Shown here: positions 49,513 through 58,771 of the stretch, in pieces | Layout of the letters: each line of letters begins with the position of its first letter | Numbering within the stretch: position 1 is the first letter of the stretch | NCBI GenBank assembly: GCA_037974665.1 | Contig: CM075777.1 | Span: 16,577,001-16,641,000 of the forward strand | Origin: Ehretia macrophylla | Taxonomy: Eukaryota; Streptophyta; Magnoliopsida; Boraginales; Ehretiaceae | Direction of reading: 5' to 3' | Length of the DNA: 64,000 bases | Notes under the pieces: model-generated | What the model was told of the DNA's origin: nothing | The model's database searches: none | Seen by the model: only the letters and a program-made list of their open reading frames with translations | Made by a program: the position numbers and the translations under genes

Positions 49513-51017
49513 AATATACGATCCTTATTCATAACATTGTAGTTTACAGAAAATTTTGGGTGAAAGAGAGGTAAATGGTGTCCACAGAAACAGATAGAGA
49601 GACTGCAGAGACGTGGAGAAAGCGAGAGGTCAGCTAATCTGGAAATATAGGGTTAAAATTCTCATTGAAGCATTTTGTTCAGCTTATGTGGGCTTTAACT
49701 TTTAATGGATCATAGTTGCGCACGTAATTGGACTGTGTTTCATACACGCAATTTTTTTAAATAAATCAGATGACAGTTGAGGATGGTCTAACTTGGGTTT
49801 GAAATCAAATGAGATAAAACTCTTTCGGCCAATTATAGGAACTATTACGTAATTTAATTAAATCTAAAACGGGGTCGATTCAAAAATTTTGTTTAGGGGA
49901 TAAAAATACACAATTTAGAATTTTTATATTAGACAATTTTTTTTTATCCATTAGAAGTTAGATTGAATTTTCAGCCTAATAATAAATTAAAAATATACGT
50001 ATTTTTTGAAATATAACTTCAAAACTCCGCTTTTAAGATCGATAAAAGTTACAGCAGTTTCAGAACTATACGTAATTACATCCACCCATTTGTGGAATCT
50101 AAGTTTTAATCTTGTAAGACACTTGAAGATTTTGAGACAAGAATTTGTAGTTACTTGCAAAAGACATCATATCAATACATTAATCTGATATGCAAATCGA
50201 GTTGGAAAATCAATTCGAAATTGTCTTCTAAATGTTTATTATAGTTTCGGTGGCTGACATCAGACAAGGGGCTTCTTGCATGAAGACACTATCCAACCTG
50301 TAGTCCTTCCCTTCCACATGGGATGATCAGGATATTAAAGATAGAAAATATTTGAAAGAAACGCCAAGAACTAAGGAAACCTAGTATATCCCAGGATCTC
50401 CTTTTCTTTTCCGCAACTAAATTGTAAAAAGTTTTATATGATAAAATTGGTAGCAATTGAAGTACGAGTAATGATAAATCATTACTCTATTGATGCTTTA
50501 TTTTCTTCTATACTGTATGAATCACGCAATGTTCAATTCTTACTACGTAATAATTGGACGTTTTAGTTATTAAAGATCAAGAAATTATTTGACTCAACTT
50601 TTAGACACTTACAAGCTTAAGCGAAACAGGTTAATTGAAAATGTACTTTTGACATGATAACGCCAACAATCAATGGCTTCTCTTCAACAACATTTATAAT
50701 CAATGCTCTATTGCGAAAAACTCTACAACTCAATAGTAAATTCCACAACTAGGCGAAACATACCCTTATTATATTTGTTTATTGTCATGAACGTGTCCTA
50801 TCATGAGCAACGGGATTTATTTTGAGTTTTGCACATGAACAAATTTATTTTATCTTTAAATAAGTGACAACGAAATTTAAACTAAAATTGTTTAGTACTT
50901 TAAATTTTAATACTATATTAAATTATTACATCATCTTAAAAAATTAAACTATTATAAAATTATTTATTATTTTAAAAAATAATCATAATGGCGTTGAAGT
51001 TCTCTTTTCTATCAATT

Positions 51018-51290
51018 CTAGGCTCCGTTTGTTTGTTGTAAAATATTTTATCGGAAAATATTTTTCGGATTTTACGGTGTTTGGTAACACTGAAAAATTG
51101 GTCAACCGTAAAATGTTTTATAGTAAAAAATTACAGCTGCTTTTTCTTAATTTTACGGTGTTTGGTAACACCGAAAAATTGGTCAATCGTAAAATATTTT
51201 CTGATCAACAATTACGACTAGTACAAAATTATATAAAATATTTTCATGCCTTTTAAGATAAGAAAACATTTTACCGAATTTACGGCTATA
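51018..51290. mobile_element. 'GGCTCCGTTTGTTTG' MITE, copy 3
   Basis: GGCTCCGTTTGTTTGTTGTAAA at the left, preceded by CTA as in the other copies; inner repeat unit TTTTACGGTGTTTGGTAACAC present twice. The right end is eroded (no clear CAAACAAACGGAGCC). Absent from the matching place upstream of UGT-1. Confidence 0.55.
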
Positions 51291-51651
51291 TCTAGCAGAC
51301 AGATCATGTCATGCATGACTAACAAAAAATTTCGTGGAGTGCTGCTACAAAATCGTCACCTCAAACGTCAGTACTCTGTCAACCTTGAATAATTCTTTAA
51401 AAAGTACAGACCTTTAGCACGTTTTAAAATATTAAAATCTCGTGTTGAAATGATGGGCTCAAAGTGCAAGAAATTAGATGTGGGAGTGAAATTGATGTGA
51501 TAGAAAAAGAAGGTTGAAGTGTTAATAAAGTTAAAGTAAGAGAAAAGTAAAATATATGATAAACTTAATATAAGAAATAGTAAAAAATATAAGTGAATTT
51601 GAAGGTTTTAAATACTAACAAATCAATCTTTTATTCTCATAAAACCTACTA

Positions 51652-51794
51652 TATATAACCTGTTAGGCCCATCCAGTTGATGCATCCACAATAATCCCTG
51701 TAGCTGCACACACGCCATCAAACATATATACCTTTCCTATATCTGCTCTTTTTCCTATAAATTTTCAGTTAAAATACACTAAAAAAAATTGTTG
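51652..51794 (+). promoter_or_regulatory. UGT-3 core promoter and 5' leader
   Basis: TATATAA at 51652-51658 and the AGGCCCATCCAGTTGATGC block, nearly identical to UGT-1. One small ATATAT insertion in the leader separates the two. Confidence 0.55.
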
Positions 51795-53234
51795 ATGTCT
51801 CAATTAGTAGAGGAAAAATTAGTCTCAGCTGGTACAGCCATGGCGCAGACAGCCCATGTCCTCCTGGTAACATTTCCTGCACAGAGCCACATCAATCCAG
51901 CCCTCCAACTTGCTAAGCGGCTCATCTCAATGGGCATAGAAGTGACTTTTGCCACAACTGTTTATGTCCATCGTCGCATGTCGAAACCCACAGGCATGCT
52001 TAAGGGCTTAAACTTTGCAGCCTTCTCGGATGGATATGATGACGGGTACAATCACGGGGTCACTGATGCCAATCTGTACCTGAAAGAGCTGAAGAATCGT
52101 GGGACAAAAACGTTGGGAGACTTCATCCTCAGCAGTGCTGACCAAGGCCTCCCCATAACGTGCCTGGTTTACACTCTTATGCTTCCTTGGGTTGCAGATT
52201 TGGCTCGTGAATTTCACATCCCATCTGCTCTTCTTTGGATTCAACCAGCTACAGTTTTGGATATTTATTACTATTACTTCAATGGCTATGAGGATGAAAT
52301 TACTAAAAATAGCAGTGACCCCAATTGGTCAATTAAGCTACCTGGGCTTCCATCGCTCTCAGGCCGTGATCTACCCTCCTTTATGCTTCCTTCAAGCTCA
52401 GATGCACATAGTTTTGGGTTGCCATCATTTAGAGAGCATCTAGATAAACTTGATGCTCAAGAGAACCCCAAAATACTTGTGAACACATTTGATGCACTTG
52501 AGCCTGGGGCTTTCAAGTCCATTGAGAAATACAACTTTATTGGTGTTGGACCCTTGATTCCATCAGCTTTCTTGGATGGAAAAGATCCTACAGATACTTC
52601 ATCTGGTGGTGATCTTTTCGAAAAATCGAAAGATTACATGGAATGGTTAAACTCAAAGCCCGAGACATCAGTTGTTTATGTATCATTTGGGAGTTTGTTG
52701 AATCTACCAAAAAGTCAAATGGAGGAGATCGCGAGAGGGTTGCTAGAGACAGGAAGGCCATTTTTGTGGGTGATAAGAGCTGACAAAAATGGAGAAGAGC
52801 AAAAGGAAGAAGAGAAATTAAGCTGCATGGAAGATTTGGAGCAACAAGGCATTATAGTGCCATGGTGTTCACAACTTGAGGTTCTAACACATCCTTCTTT
52901 GGGATGTTTTGTCACACATTGTGGATGGAATTCTACATTGGAAAGCTTGGCTTGTGGTGTACCAGTTGTGGCTTTTCCTCAATGGATAGATCAAGGAACA
53001 AATGCTAAGCTGATACAAGATGTGTGGAGGACAGGAATAAGGGTAACAGCAAAGGAAGATGGTTCAGCTGAGAGTGATGAGATCAAGAGGTGTATAGAGA
53101 TGGTTATGGAAGGAGGCGAGATAGGGCAAACAATGAGAGGAAATGCTAAGAAATGGAAAGATTTGGCAAGGGTGTCTATGCAGGAAGGTGGTTCTTCATA
53201 TGAGAATTTGAAATCATTCGTTGAAGAAGTTTGA
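51795..53234 (+). CDS. UGT-3: UDP-glycosyltransferase, UGT75 type
   Basis: Intact, intronless, 479 residues, differing from UGT-1 at about 41 positions by my count. Acceptor domain: FPAQSHINP with His32, where the Gly normally before the catalytic His is Ser (AGC for GGC). PSPG box at residues 357-400, WCSQ to QWIDQ; the third-last residue is Ile where UGT-1 has Thr and UGT-2 Ser. The last Gln is kept. Residues about 82-122 follow UGT-2 rather than UGT-1 (ANLYLKELKNRGTKTLGDF). ATG1 at 51795, stronger ATG2 at 51840. All other family motifs are present, so it is probably functional, but the Ser31 change makes activity less certain than for UGT-1. Confidence 0.92.
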   Translation: MSQLVEEKLVSAGTAMAQTAHVLLVTFPAQSHINPALQLAKRLISMGIEVTFATTVYVHRRMSKPTGMLKGLNFAAFSDGYDDGYNHGVTDANLYLKELKNRGTKTLGDFILSSADQGLPITCLVYTLMLPWVADLAREFHIPSALLWIQPATVLDIYYYYFNGYEDEITKNSSDPNWSIKLPGLPSLSGRDLPSFMLPSSSDAHSFGLPSFREHLDKLDAQENPKILVNTFDALEPGAFKSIEKYNFIGVGPLIPSAFLDGKDPTDTSSGGDLFEKSKDYMEWLNSKPETSVVYVSFGSLLNLPKSQMEEIARGLLETGRPFLWVIRADKNGEEQKEEEKLSCMEDLEQQGIIVPWCSQLEVLTHPSLGCFVTHCGWNSTLESLACGVPVVAFPQWIDQGTNAKLIQDVWRTGIRVTAKEDGSAESDEIKRCIEMVMEGGEIGQTMRGNAKKWKDLARVSMQEGGSSYENLKSFVEEV

Positions 53235-53456
53235 AAAAGTTTCGACCTAGTACGAGCGCAAATTTAGTTGAGGTTCCAGGTTTGGTTTTTGTTTTTTGTT
53301 TTTTTCATTTTTTATCCCACTCCCGCATAATTTTTCAAGTGTTAGAAGAATAACTTATTACTAGAATAGTTCGAAATCTCTTAAATAAGTTTTAATTTTT
53401 TTACTATATACGTAGTCAAATGTTTGTTTTGAAATTTCTTGTGTTCCACATTCTAA

Positions 53457-53685
53457 GGCTAACTCCAACAGTTTTTTTTATCTTTCTCCTTACATGTAGG
53501 GGATTTATAACATTTTTCCTACATCTAGGGATCTCTTATTTGAGTTTCACTCCAACAATTTCCCTACATTTAATTAATCTATTAGTTTAGGAAATCTCTA
53601 TTTCAGTTTCACTCCAACAGCTCCCTTATTGTGGAGACTCCCTATTTTTATTTTATTCAAATATTTTCTTCTTTTATTTCAATTA

Positions 53686-53716
<31 letters not shown>

Positions 53717-54082
53717 TTCGGAGACCTTCTATTTTTAATTACCAACATAAATTTTTATTTTTAAATATTATTTTTTATTGTTTGATTTAAAACTTTTCCA
53801 ATAATTTTTAATTTTTTGATTATATTTGTTATCGTTGGAGAGTATAATTTTTAAAGTTTTTATTTTATTTTATTTTTTAATATTTTTCTGACAGTAAATT
53901 GTGTTTAGGGGATGGAGTAGGGGATGATGGTTTTTCTCCTACATGTAGAGAATATGAAAATAAGTGTAGGGATCCCCTACAATTTAGGGGATGGGGTAGG
54001 GAATCTGTTGGAGTGCAATTACTCCAATTCCCTCCCTACATGTAGAGTAGAGAGTCAAGTAGGGACTCTCTTAGAGTTGGCC
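53457..54082. mobile_element. Harbinger-like MITE downstream of UGT-3
   Basis: 626 bp, ends GGCTAACTCCAACAG and the complement of GGCCAACTCTAAGAG, flanked by TAA (53454-53456 and 54083-54085). The empty site CACATTCTAACAAAACG is preserved downstream of UGT-1, which proves the insertion and its 3-bp duplication. The interior repeats TACATGTAG, TTTCACTCCAACA and (TA)n at 53689-53715. Same family as 14990-15380. Confidence 0.82.
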
Positions 54083-54322
54083 TAACAAAACGAACTTTTA
54101 TAATTTTTGAATTCTCGGTCTTGTTAACTTTGATGAGAACTTGAGATTGGTGTATTGCATGTTGAGTTATGTCATGCATGCTTTTGTAGAGTAAAATGCA
54201 TAATATTTTCTTTATGTTTTTTTAAATTGTGTCATAAATCTTGTATTTTTAAAAGTTGCGTAACAAATTATGTGTTATAAAAAATGTTATACACACGTCC
54301 CAAACTAAAGGCAATTAATTTC

Positions 54323-54705
54323 GGGGTAAATGTCTAATTTAGTCCATTATGTTTTGTGTAAATGACACTTTCATCCATAATCTTTTAAAATAAACCTTTT
54401 AGTCTATTATCTTTGGTGTAAATGACACTTTCATCCATTATTTTTCAAAATGAATCTTTTAGTTTAATATGTTTCACATAAGTAACGTCGTTAGTCCAAC
54501 TTCAAAATATATTAGAGGAAATATATTGGACTAATAGTGTCATTAATGTAAAACATATTGGATTAAAAGACTCATTTCGAAAGATAATTGATGAAAGTGT
54601 CATTTACACCAAATATAATGGACTAAAAAGTTCATTTTGAAAGATAGTGGATGAAAATATTATTTACACCAAACATAATGGGCTAAACTAGACCTTTATC
54701 CTTAT
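54323..54705. mobile_element. Palindromic 'GGGGTAAATG' element
   Basis: Left TAAATGTCTAATTTAGTCC, right GGGCTAAACTAGACCTTTA, with mirrored ~50-bp units (AATGACACTTTCATCC left, GATGAAAGTGTCATT right). Absent from the UGT-1 flank. Related in style to 31345-31728. Confidence 0.55.
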
Positions 54706-55515
54706 TTCCGTTAGTTAGTTTTGTTAAAAGACGTACGTGTAATTGCCCTAGTTTAAATGTTATTCACCACATGGCTTTACCCATTTTACCATTTGAAAAA
54801 AAACATTACCAAAGTCAGAGAGGGAAACTCCCCCATTTTAAAATAGGGATGACAACAGTTCAGTTAATCGCGAAAACTAAAAAAATCAAAATCAAAACCG
54901 TTTATCATAACATAAATTAGAAATCACAGGGTTTTAAAAATTACTATGCAAAATTGAAATCGATAAATAATAAAAAAAAATCACGGATAACTGAACCAGA
55001 AATCAATAATTTTTAAAAAATAATTTATATAGAAAATCCTCCAAAAATATTTTGAAAAATGCAATTTAAATATTAAAAAAACTTAAAAATAGAATAAATC
55101 AAAATAAAAAATCTGTATATGAGTCCCATTAATTGATCTAACGCAAGCACGAAACATTTCATTTAAATCGGATTCGAAATATCTACTTCCTCTTATGATA
55201 GATAAATTGATTTGATCTAGCAAATCAGTGTTGTTTGATATAAGTTTGAGTAATCATCTGACTCTTAAAAGAGTAATGAGAAATATATTGCAATGATATA
55301 TAATACCAATTCTTTTGATTCGAGATACAACTTATTTTCTACAAGAATCTAGTGAGATTTGTCCAAAGTTGGAAGTTTCAAATTAAAAACTTTTGGAGAT
55401 ATCACAAAAATTAGTAAAAACTTGAATGGCGGTGTACAGAAAATAAAAAAAAAAGGAAAAAAAACTAAAATCATGTGGGGAAAATGCTATTCAAATTTCA
55501 TATATTAAGAACAAC

Positions 55516-55733
55516 TGATAAGTCTTATTGAATTTTTTTTAAAATAATAGGGATGAAATTGAATCTTTTGGAAAATGAGAAGTATGAAATTGAGAAACTT
55601 TAAATAATAGGGATAAAATTAAAATTTTTAAAAAAATAATAAAGATTAAATTAAGACATTATAAATAATAGAGATTAAATTAAATTTTTTTATAAATAAT
55701 AGAGACTAAATGTGAGATTTTTCCAAAACCACG
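55516..55733. repeat. Fragment of a 'TTTAGTC'-family inverted-repeat element
   Basis: Only right-arm units are seen (GGGATGAAATTGAA, AGAGACTAAATGTGAGATTTTTCC); no left arm. Confidence 0.45.
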
Positions 55734-55855
55734 TTCTTATGTTTTGGCATAACGCTATGACTGATATGTATAAATTTGATCGACATGCGTGCCTTTCTTA
55801 TGTTTTGGCATAACGCTATGACTGATATGTATAAATTTGATCGACATGCGTGCCG
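55734..55855. repeat. Exact 61-bp tandem duplication
   Basis: Two back-to-back copies that I see as identical, starting TTCTTATGTTTTGGCATAACG and ending GACATGCGTGCC(T/G). Identity implies a recent event. Confidence 0.8.
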
Positions 55856-55879
55856 TTTCTTATTCCTTGGCTATCCTTC

Positions 55880-56320
55880 TGCTCTGCCACTGGCTCGGTG
55901 TTCCAACAGAAGACGCCACCCTCCAATAGGGGGATAATATACTTGAAAGTGATGCAAAAACAAAAACTGGAAGTATATTAGAATATGTCTAAGATTTTTT
56001 TTTAAAAAAAATTTTGTTTCCCTTATCTTCTAATTTCACTTTAATCGATTTACATCTCCTCATAATATCAATTAACAAGTAATATTATTATAATACAGAT
56101 TTACACCACTGATTATCTGATTTAATTGTGATAAGTTAATGATGATAAAAAAAAAAATATATTTTTTTCTTCATTAAAGTGATCATCATTTGTCACTATT
56201 AAATTAAATAATTAATGGTATAGATATCTTTAAATTCTCTAATAATATCATAATATTATGAAAAGATTTACACGTAGAAGCGGATTGTTTATATCTAATA
56301 TATTCAAGCACACAGAACTT
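55880..56320 (+). repeat. UGT flank module, copy F (partial)
   Basis: Matches 3.78-4.13 kb and 48.06-48.43 kb: ACTTGAAAGTGATGCAAAA, TTAGAATATGTCTAAGATTTT, AAGTGATCATCATTTGTCAC, GTAGAAGCGGATTGTTTATA. Stops near the word ACTTGTC. No UGT sequence follows in the window. Confidence 0.7.
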
Positions 56321-56519
56321 GTCTAGGTTGTTTTTACAATTAGGATAGGTTTTGTCTCCTAGGATTGATGTTTCAATCCCCCTTTAGCATTTTTTTGTTG
56401 ACTTTCATGTACAATTAATTGTCTCGATATCTGATTTCGGTTGAACCTCTTATACTATTTTGTGGTTATAATAAATCCAAAAAAAAAAAAAAACTTGTGA
56501 GCATCACTACAAAAAAAAG

Positions 56520-56895
56520 GTTATTAGCGGCAGTTTTATTCGCTATTCGCGGTGGTTAAAAATCGCTGTTAAACCTTTCGCAGCGGTTAGGTGAACCATA
56601 GCTTCTGAACGCGTCGCGAAAAGTATTCGCGGCGGTTCACTAAACCGCCGCTAAAATACCTTTCGCGGCGATTCCTAGAACTGCCGCTAAACCTTTCGCG
56701 GCGGTTCCTAGAACCGCCGCTAAAATATTTCGCGGCGGCTCTTAGAACTGCTGCTAACACCTTTCCCGACGGTTCGTGCAACCATCGCTAATACCTTAAT
56801 AGCTTCCATCTCCCATCGCTAACATCTTCTACGACGGTTCCAATAACCACCACTAATACCATTCCACGGCGGTAACTAGGACCGCCGCTAATTAT
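56520..56895. repeat. Subterminal GC-rich repeats of the CACTA element
   Basis: Units such as TTCGCGGCGGTTCCTAGAAC and CCGCCGCTAA alternate in direct and inverted orientation, sharply GC-richer than the surroundings. This is the usual site of TNPA-like protein binding in CACTA elements (inference from family knowledge). Confidence 0.75.
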
Positions 56896-58771
56896 CTTTT
56901 GCTTCTTGTCTTTTTTGCATGTTTTGCTTCTAATTACTTTATATGTATATTAAATCATGTAACAATTAATTATATTGGATGGATAAAGAATAGGGGAAAG
57001 GCATGTACAAAAACAAGCTAAGAAAATTAAATTGCTCTTAAAAGTTTTGTTTAATATGTAGAAATCAAAAGTTAGAATATCTACAATAAAGAAAATTAAG
57101 TTACAATAGTTATAATCAAGTATAATTGTTTAATATGTAGAGATCAAAAGTTATATAATTAAGTTACAATAATCATGCTTTATATATAAAGCACTTGATA
57201 CGAGGGCAAAAAAATCAAAAGTTTTCAACTATTCCTTTGTTCTTAGCTAGCCAACAAACTTAAACCATCCTTCAAGAATTTGCAATTTGAGTATAGGATC
57301 AAAAAGACTGGATGATATTCAAAATCTGCTTACCTGTAAATTAAAAGTATTGAAGAATATTAGTCAAAATAAAATAAAATTTTTATTATTCCTACATAAC
57401 CAAATAGTAATAGATGAACATATGATTTTGTATAGTTAGCAAAATAATTGTCTATATATGCATATATCACTTACAAACCACATTCACATACCTATGTTAC
57501 TATCATCCAATGATCAAGCATTTTGCAAACTAATTGATTTGAAAACTAAAGATGATGGAATACATTAGGAAAAGTGTAAAAGAAGCGAAATGAATTTTGT
57601 CATAATCTATGCATTGTTATTATGGTCCAAGGAAAAAAACCTACCATTTCCCTTGATGGTGAAAAGAAACATTCACGAACTCAATGTGTCCCATTAGCCT
57701 CTTTAGTTTAACTTCTGTTGACAGGTAAATGCACAATTGATGATGATAATCTGGAATAGAAATGAACTACTAGTACTTAAGGCAATGAAAAGAAATATAT
57801 ACATCGAGTGCTATCAATTATTAGAACGTAGTAACATACAAGATACAGAGTTTTATACATTAGATATCATCATGTACTAATGAATGAGGTGCAAAACAAT
57901 TTTTTTCTTTTTGATGTTTTTATGTCCTTTTTGCTGAGCGACATAGGGACGTTCTGCACAGATGACCATATAACCAAGCTAATAAACAGGGCTTCAACAA
58001 AACAATATAGAATAAACAATTCAGAGAAAACTAGATTTCTTAACGTTTAATGATGAAACATTGACTAGTTTATCTGCTTGTTGACATAGAATAGAACATG
58101 CATCTCGACTAGCCAAACCAAATTGATATATGTGATCAACAACAAGGGTTCATAATCAAAAAGTCATTTTCATGCACAACAGAGCTTCCACTTAAATGCA
58201 CTGCCATCAAGTTTGTAGAAGTTAAGCTTTCAATCTGTTTAAATATCTATTGCTAATCTTATCGGTAGTTTTCTTCCCCCAATAGATTAAAAGGACCTAA
58301 AAAGAGCATGTAAAAACATAGAAACTGCAATATCACACCTCCACTAGAAGAACATAAACAATCTACAAAGTGCAGAATCTTGCCTTTTGATGAGAATTGA
58401 TCACAAGGCAAGAGATTTATTAGTTGAAAAAGTTTTTCACAAAGAGTATCTACTACAACCCCTAAACACATAATAATGTTGAATTTCATTGTCTAAAAAG
58501 TAAACTTTAGTTCAACATGTAAGAAAAAAAGATGTATAAAAGCTCTCGTCGCTTATTATGCATGTGTAAGAATGACTAAAATATAACAATAGAGGAAAAC
58601 TATTGAGAAAAAAAAGAGAATGAACAATCTCAGTTGGGGTTACAATGCAAGGATAACATAGTGTTACTCATTAATTTTGAATTACATCTTTAGATCACAA
58701 TGTAAGGATAATATAACATTAGTCATTAATTTTTATTATTCCTACATAACCAAAAAAGTCATACTTTCGTT

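Larger units (their letters stand above)
47877..51651 (+). repeat. UGT flank module, copy C (upstream of UGT-3)
   Basis: 47877-48460 matches copy A from its first base after the Tat-type LTR. 48190-49790 is closest to copy B. 49800-50220 matches copy A 5600-5990, and 50170-51017 and 51291-51651 match copy B up to the promoter. So C keeps parts now split between A and B and may show the older order of the unit. (TA)n at 48595-48628. Confidence 0.8.
53235..55515 (+). repeat. 3' flank shared with UGT-1, with two insertions
   Basis: Matches 11580-12880 outside the insertions at 53457-54082 and 54323-54705. Ends near TTCAAATTTCATATAT. Non-coding. Confidence 0.8.
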
